Positions 1 through 9,000 of a stretch of DNA of 36,628 nucleotides are shown here, piece after piece (the first letter of the stretch is position 1; each line of letters opens with the position of its first letter). Source of the stretch: Holosporales bacterium (lineage in GTDB: Bacteria; Pseudomonadota; Alphaproteobacteria; UBA3830; JAIRMZ01); NCBI GenBank assembly GCA_031266655.1, contig JAISAP010000025.1, positions 1 through 36,628 of the forward strand, written 5' to 3'. The translations under genes and the position numbers were made by a program. Under the pieces are notes generated by a model. That model was not told the DNA's origin and did not search any database. It saw only the letters and a program-made list of their open reading frames with translations.

Positions 1-263
1 AAGGCAAACACCAGCTTCAGGACATGGACCGACTGCTCTCCGATCCCAGGAACCTCTCGGAGCCGCTCCCGCGAAGCCGCCAGCACTCCATTCACGGTCC
101 GAAACCGCGCAAGCAGAGCCTTCGCGAGCGGCTTGGTGTCACACCTCGGACGAGACAAAAACAACAGCAGTTCCAGTAGCTCATAGGCAGGAATATTCCG
201 GTCCGCCTCAAACCGAGTCCTCAGCCTCTCCCGATGACACCAATAATGCGGATCCTTCCCCAT
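1..263 (-). CDS. radC: DNA repair protein RadC family, N-terminal part (cut by window edge)
   Basis: The reading frame starts at an ATG at 263-261 and runs leftwards off the window, giving 87 visible codons. The translation has the RadC/UPF0758 N-terminal helix-hairpin-helix region: an acidic-leucine stretch (YELLELLLF), then PLAKALLARF, then a hairpin motif EVPGIGEQSV. These match the usual order in the family (YELLELLLF, KPLAKALL, GxGxxxA). The C-terminal JAB/MPN metalloprotease-like domain with its HxH motif lies outside the window. A good Shine-Dalgarno (AAGGAG, 8 nt before the ATG) supports this start. The family is linked to DNA repair or recombination by name, but its biochemical role is not settled. 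The gene is divergent from tadA. Confidence 0.8.
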   Translation of the reverse strand, partial: MGKDPHYWCHRERLRTRFEADRNIPAYELLELLLFLSRPRCDTKPLAKALLARFRTVNGVLAASRERLREVPGIGEQSVHVLKLVFA

Positions 264-322
264 ACCACCAGCTCCTTGCTCATAAACACATCCCCGCAGG
301 AAATACCTATACCCACGAGCGC

Positions 323-451
323 ATGAAGGGGAAAGGGGGGCTCGGCGACTTGCAAGCTGCCATAAAGGGGAGGATGCTCCTAGCACAAGATTACGCGGAC
401 TTCTACCTAAGGTCTGTGGACGATCTTATACACGCATTGCGAGCAAAGTAA
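323..451 (+). CDS. possible 42-aa small protein
   Basis: A short open frame lies in the radC-tadA gap, from an ATG at 323 to a TAA at 449-451. The predicted peptide has a basic Gly/Lys N-terminus, then a plausible amphipathic helix (LQAAIKGRMLLAQDY) and a hydrophobic/basic end. The frame stays open upstream into the radC coding region, so it could be the tail of something older. No convincing Shine-Dalgarno sits before the ATG, and I recognise no family. It is listed because its composition looks protein-like. It could equally be chance, and no function is proposed. Confidence 0.2.
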   Translation: MKGKGGLGDLQAAIKGRMLLAQDYADFYLRSVDDLIHALRAK

Positions 452-526
452 GACCAGGCTTGCATTTAAGTCCGCTCCCCCCGAGAACACGTAGATTCCT
501 GCCCACATTTTCTCTAGAACGCTCTC

Positions 527-991
527 ATGGGGACGCTTACATCCTTCATGCAGCAGGCGCTTGCTCAAGCGGAGAGGGCGTTTTCCGCGGGGGAAGTGCC
601 CGTGGGCGCGATTGTGACCCGCGCGGGAAAGGTGATTGCGCGCGCAGGTAATAAAATTGTCGCTCCTTTCGATCCCACCGGACACGCAGAGATCCGCGTC
701 CTGCGCCAGGCCTGTGCACGCCTGAAAACGACGCACCTAACGGATTGCGATCTGTATGTGACCTTGGAACCCTGCCCAATGTGTGCGCAGGCCATCGCCT
801 GGGCTCAAGTGCGCCGCCTGTACTTCGGGGCGTACGACCCTAAGAGCGGAGGTGTGGAGCATGGACCCCGCATTTTCACGCATGCTTCTTGTCACCATCA
901 GCCTGAGGTTGTGGGGGGCTGCGAAGAGGCGCTGTGCCGCGCTGTGCTTGTGCGTTTTTTCTCTTCCAAGAGGGCAACAGGTCTCCCTTGA
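527..991 (+). CDS. tadA: tRNA(adenosine34) deaminase TadA
   Basis: A cytoplasmic zinc enzyme that deaminates the wobble adenosine of tRNA-Arg(ACG) to inosine. The 154-aa length is normal for the family. The cytidine-deaminase fold signatures are present: GEVPVGAI near residues 22-29, the catalytic HAE (H53, E55), and the zinc ligands in EPCPMC (C83, C86). The product therefore looks catalytically intact. A second Met at residue 8 (nt 548) is an alternative start, because neither start has a strong Shine-Dalgarno. The 3' end runs 116 nt into the convergent comEC frame (stop at 876-878), so the two genes share an antisense tail. It is divergent from radC. Confidence 0.93.
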   Translation: MGTLTSFMQQALAQAERAFSAGEVPVGAIVTRAGKVIARAGNKIVAPFDPTGHAEIRVLRQACARLKTTHLTDCDLYVTLEPCPMCAQAIAWAQVRRLYFGAYDPKSGGVEHGPRIFTHASCHHQPEVVGGCEEALCRAVLVRFFSSKRATGLP

Positions 992-3038
992 AGGACCAGG
1001 GTCGCGCACCCACCGCTTCACGCACACTGCGGAATATTAGCTGACCCCCGCGCAGGTATCCGTACCCTCCGAGGCCTTCTGCAATGCGCTGGCGCGTGAG
1101 TGTCGCCTGAGGAAAATTTCCCGAAAGATCCACCTGAACGGTCGCAGAAAAGGGAGGGTTCGATTCTTGGTAGGGCGCCTCCGTCACAAGAATCCGTGGA
1201 TGTGCCTCCTCTCCCACGAGCCAAAGTCCGGGAGATGCGTATTTCCCTCCTCTAGGGATGGGGTCGTTCAGACCAAGCATCTGTCCCCACGCCTTTTGCG
1301 CCGATCGCGCTCGGTTGCGCGCTGTCACGAACGCTCCCTGCTCCGTCCTCACGCCCACACAGGTTGCCGCTGCATCCACCATCAGGTCCGGAAGCGGTGT
1401 TATGGCATACCAGACAAAGGCTGCTCCCATGGGCAGGAGTCCCAAGAAGCGCCAGCGTTGATGCCATAGGGCTACCCACAGGGTTCCAAAAACGAGGAGT
1501 CCCAGAGTGCCCGTTGTGGGAGGGGAGATCACAAGATGAGCTCCTGGCCAGTGCGCAACCGTTTCGGTAAGCTGCATCAAGACTTTCAGTCCCCATCCCA
1601 TCATGCAGAGAAAAGGTGCCTCTCCCCCGAAAGGCAGGCACACCAAGGCCGCCATCGCACAAGGCATAATCCAAAACCCGGTTAGGGGAATGGCGAGCAT
1701 ATTGGCGGGAATGCCCATGAGGCTTCCCTGCTGAAACGTGTGCACGGAAAACGGGGTGGTTGCGACAGAGGCGACGAAGCTGGAGAGCAGCAAGCCACTG
1801 AGATACGCGATTTCTCGCCGAGAGAGAAAGGCAGGAGGCCTCCATCGCTCATACACGGTAATTAAGGCAATGACTGCGGCAAAAGACATCTGAAACCCAG
1901 GACTGATCAGGGCTTCTGGAGTCAGCAGCAGGATAATCGTGGCGGCTCCCATGACAGAAGCCATCGATAACGCCACGCGATCCCAAAGAACGGCCAGCGT
2001 AATCATGGTGTGCATCAGAAACGCGCGCACGGAGGAGACGCTCACCCCTGATAATCCCAGGTATACAAAGGCTGCCAGCCAAGAGGCAGTTGCCGCCACT
2101 TTCTTAGCCTGAGGGCGGAACGCTAAAGAGGGAATTCCGCAGCAAAGCATGCGGAACACGAGGAAGAATAGTCCTCCCACCAGCGTCATATGCAGGCCGG
2201 AAATGGCCAAGATGTGCGCTGTCCCCGAATCGCTAAAATTCTGCCTTATAGTTTGAGAAATCTGGGCCTTTTCTCCCACGATCAGGGCACTCGCAATCGC
2301 GGCCTCATCGGGAGGCAGCCCGCTCTCAATGCGGCGATAGATCGCCAACCGCACACGCGCCATCCAGAGGCGCAGAGAGGAGGGGCGCTCTCCTGGAGGA
2401 GCCTTCTCAAGGAGCGTGGGGGGAGCTATCAGGAATCCGCGAGAGGACAACCCTTGAAAAAAGGAATGCCTCCGGAAATCAAAGCTTCCAGGAGCCACGG
2501 GAGGCTGGATGGGGAGTAGAGTCACGCGCCCACGGATCCACCTCCCAGGAAGGAGACCCGGCAAGGGAAGCGCGCCACGCCAGGTGATCCCTACTTTCTG
2601 CATAGGAGGAATCGGTCGGGAGTCGAGGAAATGCACCTGTGCCAGAGTCAGGCGCATCCCACGCGGAGTCGTCTCAACGGCCTGAATCTCTCCTTCTAAC
2701 GTCAAATTCTGAAAGGTGCGGTAGAGAAGCGTCGTATGCACGTGAGCGGTGTGTGTTGCGGCCAAACTGAAGCCTAAAAACATCCATAAAATTCCAACAA
2801 GACAAAAATATTGCATGCCCCGTTGTTTCCCGCGATCTTTCCACCGTTGAATCGCCAGAAATGCGCCCATTCCTCCGACAAGCCCCCATCCGAGGGTCAA
2901 AGGAGGCTCTACGGGAAGGGAGAAGTAGGCGGAGATCCCCAGACCCAGTCCTACAGGGATCCACAGACGCCATTGCGGATACTCCTCGAGCAGCGTTTCG
3001 GTGGCTTTCTCCCGCAAGGCTCTCGCTGGCATCCCCAT
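876..3038 (-). CDS. comEC: ComEC/Rec2-family DNA uptake channel protein
   Basis: A large polytopic inner-membrane protein of 720 aa. It has an N-terminal DUF4131-like region (several hydrophobic segments, then a soluble stretch to about residue 230) and a ComEC/Rec2 'Competence' domain. The domain is marked by HILAISGLHM (residues 275-284) and many following membrane spans. In competent bacteria ComEC forms the channel that brings single-stranded DNA into the cytoplasm. There is no C-terminal metallo-beta-lactamase domain, as is common for alphaproteobacterial members. A GARPW motif resembling the normal family end lies about 40 residues before the stop. The last ~37 residues are a polar tail read antisense to tadA. 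Starts at Met1 (3038) or Met3 (3032) are both possible. No other competence gene is in view. Confidence 0.88.
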   Translation of the reverse strand: MGMPARALREKATETLLEEYPQWRLWIPVGLGLGISAYFSLPVEPPLTLGWGLVGGMGAFLAIQRWKDRGKQRGMQYFCLVGILWMFLGFSLAATHTAHVHTTLLYRTFQNLTLEGEIQAVETTPRGMRLTLAQVHFLDSRPIPPMQKVGITWRGALPLPGLLPGRWIRGRVTLLPIQPPVAPGSFDFRRHSFFQGLSSRGFLIAPPTLLEKAPPGERPSSLRLWMARVRLAIYRRIESGLPPDEAAIASALIVGEKAQISQTIRQNFSDSGTAHILAISGLHMTLVGGLFFLVFRMLCCGIPSLAFRPQAKKVAATASWLAAFVYLGLSGVSVSSVRAFLMHTMITLAVLWDRVALSMASVMGAATIILLLTPEALISPGFQMSFAAVIALITVYERWRPPAFLSRREIAYLSGLLLSSFVASVATTPFSVHTFQQGSLMGIPANMLAIPLTGFWIMPCAMAALVCLPFGGEAPFLCMMGWGLKVLMQLTETVAHWPGAHLVISPPTTGTLGLLVFGTLWVALWHQRWRFLGLLPMGAAFVWYAITPLPDLMVDAAATCVGVRTEQGAFVTARNRARSAQKAWGQMLGLNDPIPRGGKYASPGLWLVGEEAHPRILVTEAPYQESNPPFSATVQVDLSGNFPQATLTRQRIAEGLGGYGYLRGGQLIFRSVREAVGARPWSFKGDLLPSWKRKNAQAQRGTAPLRSPPQPQADGDKKHA

Positions 3039-3091
3039 GGTGTTGTGCTACGGTATAAGCGAAGTGCTGTGCAAGAGGGATGCTACAATTG

Positions 3092-4489
3092 ATGCCTGTC
3101 GTAACGCGATTCGCTCCTTCTCCGACCGGATCTCTGCACCTGGGATCTGCGCGCACTGCCCTTTTTAATTGGCTTTTTGCGCGACATCACCAGGGGACAT
3201 TCCTCCTCCGCATTGAGGATACGGATCGGGAGCGATCCACCGAGGAATCGATCCAGGCGATTTTTAAAGGACTCCAATGGTTAGGTCTCGATTGGGATGG
3301 AGAGGTGATCTTCCAGTTTTCACGGGCGAATCTCCATGCCGCCGCTGCACGACGCTTGGTGGAAGAGGGCAAGGCCTACTACTGCTACGCGACACCGGAA
3401 GAGCTGGAGAGCATGAGGGCGGAGGCCAAGAAGAAGGCCCAGCCTCCTCGCTACAATGGTCTGTGGCGCGATCGGGATCCCGCTTCTGCGCCTGCAGGCG
3501 TTTCTCCCGTGATCCGGCTCAAGGTTCCGCAGCAAGGAGCGACCCAGGTCCTGGACCTTGTCCAAGGATCCGTAACTGTGAACAACGCGCAGCTAGACGA
3601 CATGGTCCTTCTGCGCAGCGACGGGACGCCCACGTACATGCTCTCCGTCGTGGTAGACGACCACGATGCAGGGATCACGCATGTCATCCGAGGAGACGAC
3701 CACCTGACCAACACATTCCGCCAACTGCAACTTTATAACGCTCTAGGATGGACAGCACCCCGGTTTGCACACATCCCCCTTATTCATGGAGCTGATGGGG
3801 CCAAACTGTCGAAGCGTCACGGCGCGGTTGATATCGGTTCTTACCGAGACCTAGGATACCTTCCGGAGGCGATGAACAATTACCTCCTCCGCCTTGGGTG
3901 GGGCCATGGAGACGATGAAATCATCCCGCGCGACCAGGCGATCGCTTGGTTCGACATCGATCATGTGGGACAAGCGCCTGCGCGCTTCGATCGCGCGCGC
4001 CTGGATCATCTCAATGCCCACTATATGCGTCTTCTCCCGGACGATGCTTTGTGCGAGCAATTGGCTGCGTTCCTGCCTTCTGCTTTGGACGCCACACAAC
4101 GCAGACGCCTGGATCGCGCCCTTCCGAGCCTGAAACAGCGGGCAAAGACCCTCGTGGATCTTGCAGAGAATGCAAGTCCTTTTCTTCAAGACGCTCCCCT
4201 GTCGTATTCCCAGGAAGCACAAGAGGTTTTGCGCCTCTCCGGAGCACCTTTGGAGCAGGCGTTCGCCTTTCTCGAGACGGCAGAATGGGCGCCGGAGGCC
4301 TTGGAAGCCGGGTTGCGACAGGTGGCGGAGCAAGGCGGGGAAGCGTTTGGGAAAATAGCGAGCCCTTTGCGTTGGGCTTTGACGGGGTGTAGGGTGTCCC
4401 CGGGCATTTTCGAGGTATTGGAGATATTGGGGCGCGCCGAGTCTCTACAAAGGGTTCGGACGGCCTTGGCTTTTCAGGAGAGAAAGTAG
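3092..4489 (+). CDS. gltX: glutamyl-tRNA synthetase
   Basis: A class I aminoacyl-tRNA synthetase that charges tRNA-Glu, and in many Alphaproteobacteria also tRNA-Gln for later transamidation. The N-terminus reads RFAPSPTGSLHLG, with the HIGH-type motif as HLG at residues 16-18. The KMSKS-type loop is KLSKR at residues 238-242. The length of 465 aa is typical. I place the start at the ATG at 3092 because the family begins only a few residues before RFAPSPTG and the AAGAGGG upstream is better spaced for it. An in-frame ATG at 3080 would add four residues but sits too close to that site. It is divergent from comEC across about 50 nt. Alphaproteobacteria often carry two gltX paralogues, and which one this is cannot be told here. 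Confidence 0.95.
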   Translation: MPVVTRFAPSPTGSLHLGSARTALFNWLFARHHQGTFLLRIEDTDRERSTEESIQAIFKGLQWLGLDWDGEVIFQFSRANLHAAAARRLVEEGKAYYCYATPEELESMRAEAKKKAQPPRYNGLWRDRDPASAPAGVSPVIRLKVPQQGATQVLDLVQGSVTVNNAQLDDMVLLRSDGTPTYMLSVVVDDHDAGITHVIRGDDHLTNTFRQLQLYNALGWTAPRFAHIPLIHGADGAKLSKRHGAVDIGSYRDLGYLPEAMNNYLLRLGWGHGDDEIIPRDQAIAWFDIDHVGQAPARFDRARLDHLNAHYMRLLPDDALCEQLAAFLPSALDATQRRRLDRALPSLKQRAKTLVDLAENASPFLQDAPLSYSQEAQEVLRLSGAPLEQAFAFLETAEWAPEALEAGLRQVAEQGGEAFGKIASPLRWALTGCRVSPGIFEVLEILGRAESLQRVRTALAFQERK

Positions 4490-4678
4490 ATGGAAGAAGT
4501 GATCATGCGTCTTGAAGAAGCACCGCCTCCTGTGCGTTTTGCGAGTTTTTCTACAAAGGTTGCTAACGATAATGCTGTGCCCACAGGTGTGCGGCTAAAG
4601 TACATTGGGGCAACTGCGGCCTACATCGTTGGAGGATTGGGTCTCCTTTATCTGATTGTGTGGCTGGTCTCGGCCTGA
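4490..4678 (+). CDS. small single-span membrane protein (62 aa)
   Basis: The ATG follows the gltX stop codon directly, with GGAGAG about 7 nt upstream, so it is almost certainly co-translated with gltX. The first ~35 residues are polar and acidic, then basic. Residues about 38-60 form one hydrophobic segment rich in Gly, Ala, Leu and Val that ends near the C-terminus (LIVWLVSA). This predicts a tail-anchored or single-pass inner-membrane protein with an N-terminal cytoplasmic part. I recognise no family. It sits 12 nt before rseP, so it lies in a gltX-orf-rseP operon. An accessory role near the membrane protease is possible but is only inference from position. Confidence 0.65.
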   Translation: MEEVIMRLEEAPPPVRFASFSTKVANDNAVPTGVRLKYIGATAAYIVGGLGLLYLIVWLVSA

Positions 4679-4690
4679 GGGAACATCGAC

Positions 4691-5827
4691 GTGTCGTGGC
4701 TTTCAGATGCTTTTTTTTATGTCATTCCTTTTCTGCTGATTTTCACGCTTGTCGTCTTCGTGCACGAGTTAGGACACTTCTGGGCAGCCCGTAAGAATGG
4801 CATTGCCGTCAAGACCTTTGCTATCGGATTCGGAAAAGAGATCTTTGGCCGGACAGATGCGCAAGGCACCCGATGGCGCGTGAATCTGATGCCTCTAGGA
4901 GGCTACGTGCTGATGCAAGGTATGGATGAGGACAAGGAGGGGGAAGAGAAGGGAGAGGAGGAGGCGGAGGCGCTCGCCTGCAGTCCCTTTGAGAAAACTC
5001 CCAGGCAACGTTTTTTGGTGAGTGTGGCGGGTCCGCTCGGGAACTACCTGTTTGCCATCCTTCTGCTCAGCACTCTCTACATGATTGTGGGGTGCCCGAC
5101 CTCTTCTTTGCGCGTGGGAAGAGCGTTGGAGGAGTCTCCTGCAGCGGCCGCCGGGATGCTGCCGGGGGACGTGATCACGCACATCGATCACGCTCCGGTT
5201 ACGACTTTTCAAGAGCTCCGTAATGCCTTGAATGCAAGTAAGCGGGGAGAAACCATTACTGTAGGGTGCGAACGCAAGGGAGAAACTTTGGAAAAGCACC
5301 TTGTTCCGACCTACACTGAGAAAAATAACCTTTTTGGGCGGCCTGTACCGGTTTTTTCCCTCGGAGTGCTTTTGGAGGAGGGGGAAGTACGCTCCTTACC
5401 TCTCCCAACAGCGCTATGGAGGGGACTAACAGATGTAGGGGCGATGTCCTGGGACATGGCGGCCGCATTGGGGGGGATTTTTTCGGGTGCCTACCCTGTT
5501 GGGTCTCTCGGAGGACCTGTGCGTATTGCGGAGATGGCGGGAGATATCTCGAAGACAGGGAGCCTTACAAGCATCCTTTTGTTTATTGTAACGCTCTCGA
5601 TCAATTTGGGGCTCATGAATCTCTTTCCTCTCCCAGGACTAGACGGAGGAACCGCCCTGTTCTGCCTCTTTGAGGGATTACTGGGACGTCCTATTAGCAA
5701 CCGTGTGCGGGAGATGGTTGGATATGCGGGATTTATGGTCATCAGCACGCTGATGCTCCTTCTGCTCGGAAACGATCTTCTGCGCCTTCCCATTCTCCAA
5801 AAATTCTGGAGCTTTCTGGGTCTGTAG
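4691..5827 (+). CDS. rseP: RseP-type site-2 intramembrane zinc metalloprotease
   Basis: An M50-family inner-membrane protease that cleaves anti-sigma factors and leftover signal peptides within the membrane. HELGH at residues 25-29 supplies the zinc ligands H25 and H29 and the catalytic E26. The third ligand is in the conserved PLPGLDGG motif (D318) near the C-terminus. One PDZ domain is visible at roughly residues 115-195. The start is a GTG preceded by GAGGGAA at suitable spacing. The 378-aa length is normal for alphaproteobacterial RseP. In many relatives the gene sits between dxr and bamA. Here it follows gltX and the 62-aa orf and is followed by an IS remnant, so the local order is rearranged. 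The catalytic residues look intact. Confidence 0.92.
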   Translation: MSWLSDAFFYVIPFLLIFTLVVFVHELGHFWAARKNGIAVKTFAIGFGKEIFGRTDAQGTRWRVNLMPLGGYVLMQGMDEDKEGEEKGEEEAEALACSPFEKTPRQRFLVSVAGPLGNYLFAILLLSTLYMIVGCPTSSLRVGRALEESPAAAAGMLPGDVITHIDHAPVTTFQELRNALNASKRGETITVGCERKGETLEKHLVPTYTEKNNLFGRPVPVFSLGVLLEEGEVRSLPLPTALWRGLTDVGAMSWDMAAALGGIFSGAYPVGSLGGPVRIAEMAGDISKTGSLTSILLFIVTLSINLGLMNLFPLPGLDGGTALFCLFEGLLGRPISNRVREMVGYAGFMVISTLMLLLLGNDLLRLPILQKFWSFLGL

Positions 5828-5859
5828 ACTTGACCATTCTCTTGGTGCACTGAAACAGT

Positions 5860-5955
5860 TGTCTGTGCAAGAGTGTACGTTCCGGCATGGAAGTAAAAAG
5901 CTCCTCAGTTTGCTGACTAAGCCGGTCAAGAAAAACAAGGTTAGGCGGGAGCCAC
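5860..5955 (+). mobile_element. IS1595-family remnant, 3' tail only
   Basis: This stretch matches, with substitutions, the 3' end of the better preserved element at 13.1-13.9 kb, including the words CTCCTCAGTTT and CTGACTAAGCCGGTCAA followed by an A-rich run. Only the C-terminal transposase codons and the right end remain, and no frame survives. It lies between rseP and the promoter of the large lipoprotein gene. Confidence 0.55.
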
Positions 5956-6013
5956 TGGATCCTCTTTCTTTCGGATGGAAGGGGAGGGGAGTACAAGGGT
6001 GTTCCCCCCCCTC

Positions 6014-6042
6014 TTGACTTTTCCTTGGGGGCAATTTATAAA
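6014..6042 (+). promoter_or_regulatory. sigma70-type promoter for the large lipoprotein gene
   Basis: TTGACT at 6014-6019 and TATAAA at 6037-6042 are separated by exactly 17 nt. The ATG follows about 23 nt later, and a very strong Shine-Dalgarno (GGGAGGT) lies between. This is the best-matching vegetative promoter in the window and suggests high, constitutive expression. Confidence 0.65.
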
Positions 6043-6064
6043 TCTTCTATAGAGGGAGGTAACC

Positions 6065-9000
6065 ATGAACAAGAGCAGGTTATCCACATGGCTGTTGGCC
6101 GGAACTTGTCTGACGGCAGCATGCTCTGGGCACAGCATGCTTCAATTTTTGTCAAAAGATGCGTTCATCATGGGAGATGTTATATGGGACACCTCGAATG
6201 CCACTCTCACCCCCATATACCGCCCACCGCTTATCCTGGGAGGAGGTGATTCTACGATTCTTAATGTTTCCAAAACTTTTGGGGAACTCGATCCTCTGCT
6301 CCCTTATTTTAAGAGTCTTCTCTCCCTTGATCCCAATAGCAAGAAATTTGGGAATTCCCTTTCTATCCAGGCGCTTCCCCCTCTCGTCTCTCTCGGGAGT
6401 ACAGCACCCGCGCCGCACACAACATGTCCGGGAGCCTGGGGTGTGTCTTTTGCACCAGTGAATGAGAACCAGTTCCACATCTTGTCTTATGTAGTCAAGA
6501 ACATCATGAAGCGAGGTTTGTTTGTCACGGTAGACAGGATTGCAGCAGGTCGCGTAGCCCATCAGTTGCTCTCAGAGGTGTACCGTGAGAACAAGAGCAG
6601 CACTTTCCGGTATGGGACAGAAAATTCTCACGTGCAGCCGAACGTGAAGAGGCTAACCGAGATAATTTTGGCCTTCGGAAACGCAGTTGCACACGGCCCA
6701 ACGCAAACTCCGATCTACGAGATTGATCTGAGGGAGCTTCGTTCCATGGGTGGGTTTTCCCCATATAACAACGTTGATGTTACGGTCGACATTCAGGGAG
6801 AAGGAGCCTTCCATTCTTCCAAGAAACTTGCTGGTACAACTGCCAGTCGCTTTAAAATCGAGCCACCGCCCACCGGCGATTTCATGGTTTCCGTCCGTAT
6901 GCATGATAGCGCGAACCATTGTGAAGTGTGCCACACAGAGTTTTTCCTGGGCGGAACCTCCGTTCAAAGGCTCAGGGATGAGAATCTTCTCAACGTCAAT
7001 GGGCGGCTTGTCTGTGAGGTGATTCCGGCCATCTTACGGAGCTCCTCCGTATGGGAGGGAATGCTCCTTACAGACCGATATCTGTTTTCCACAAGGGGCG
7101 AAGTGACGGACGATCTTTTCCCTATGCTCGGTCAATTTCCATGCGACAGTCTCAGTGCTTCCGCGTTGGGAAAGGGTGTTACGTTGGAGAGTGGTGGTCG
7201 TGTTCTAGGAAGACAATTTGGTGTCAGCGCTCATCTTGTTCCTGGGTCGCAAATAGCTTCCTTACTGGCAGATCTCACGAGATCTGGCGCTTCTGGTGGC
7301 GTGCTTCCATGGGAGGGACTCCCTGTTGAGAGTGTTGTCTTCTCGACAGAAATTGTGGTGGATCAATTCACTCCTGGTGCTCCAAACCCCGCAGGTACCC
7401 CCATTCCTGCGGGGCAAGCGAGAGGCATGTACCCGAAGCAATTCACGGAACACTTCGAGCGCCCTTTGGGAGGCGCGTCTTTAAGACAATCAAAACCCCT
7501 TCTCGAGCTTTATAACATTTTGGTCGGGATGGCTTTTACTGTGGATGGAGATGCGAGAGCCGCGAACGCAGTCGCAGATGAAGCGTTGAAAGCATACAGC
7601 AGAGCCTACAACGTATCCGATAAAGTCCGGGCGATGAACAACCTTCTCAAGGAGCTCCAACGTGTTGGAGCCGTGGGGTTTAACGACGGTATTGTTGGTA
7701 TTCGCCCTTGCCTCAAAAAGTTGATCCTCGATTTTATGAAGGGCATTGGGAGCGCGGCTCCGCTCCAGAGCAAGTTGAACGTCAATCCGTCCGGGCCTCA
7801 TGTGATCCCTGTGGTTTGTGATGTTCCCAATGGGGATTATCCGGAATCTCCCCCAAAGGGAGGTCTCCTGTCAGGTAGTAGAGTTTTGCTCGTAGCGTCC
7901 TATGATTCTGTTCACAAGGAGGTACACTACGAATGGATTGTTGTGTCTGAGCATCAGGTATCCATCAAGGGACGCGTTCAAGAAGCCATGCAGGAAGCTC
8001 TCGACTCAAATGCATTGGACCCTATCCCCTTTCTTAGGCAACTGATAACGGGAACCTGGAAACCTTCTACCGAAGTTACTCCTCCGAGAGCACCCGTAAA
8101 ATACAGTACCAGCCAACAGATTCCCAATCTTACTCTGGAGAAGGGGTGCGATCTCAACGATGATGTGTTCGTTGGTGGAAAGGTGGGTCTACCAATGGCT
8201 TCTGCAGGGTGCTCGCTGGATCCGAACGGTCCTCTCGTCGGAGTATTGGGGGATATTTTTGGCGGCCCACATCCCATCTACACGGAGGAAGTTCCCATTT
8301 CATTGGAATTTCGCCCATTCCACAGTGGCAGGAACGGGGGAGTATACCCAGATGGGCAAAAAATCCGTCTTAATCGGCCTGGAGCTCAAAGCGTTCTCAA
8401 AACTCTAAGCAATAAGGGTGTTCGCAAAGGGGTAGGTCTCTTCTCCAGTGCATCTGTGGAAGTAGGGTACGAGCGCCATTCTGCACATAAAGCGTTGTTA
8501 GGAGTCTTAGCGCATGCTGTGCACGGGTCCTTGTGGAAGGACTTGCCTATTGGTGAGCAGCAAAGAATAGAGAACGATATAGATTGGTTGTGCACGCGCC
8601 ACTTCGGCATGGGGGACCAACAGGTCTTAGATGCTGTTGAAGAGGCTTACAAAGAAGCGGTGAAGCTGTACCGCGTAACAGAAACAAGCGTGCGGCATGG
8701 TAGCAGACCACCGGAGTTGTTTGTCAACTCTGGGAACGGGTGGGCCCCCGCAGATCCCGCCGGTTTTGATGGAGCCCTTTCAGCTAAGGGAGCTGTTGTC
8801 CTTGCGCGTTCGGACGTGGGGTATACATGCTCGTTTCTTCTGCCCCCATCCGTCATCGGCGACATGAGGGGGTTGAAAAGCGTTGGGAGTTTGTTGCCAC
8901 TTCTGGAAAGAGCTCTCCCTTGGCTGAAAGGGCAGGATCTCTCCATGGTCTTCACAGGAGAACGACCTCAAGAGCAATACACTCTTGCGCCTATTGACGC

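Noticed and set aside
5468-5476. G7 run in rseP as a phase-variation site
   Set aside because: The tract is short, in a housekeeping protease, and the conserved protein continues in frame. Nothing suggests switching.
6920-6934. CEVCH (CxxCH) in the giant exported protein as a haem c site
   Set aside because: It is a single motif in an otherwise non-cytochrome context, with no partner haem ligand or cytochrome maturation gene in view. Chance is more likely.
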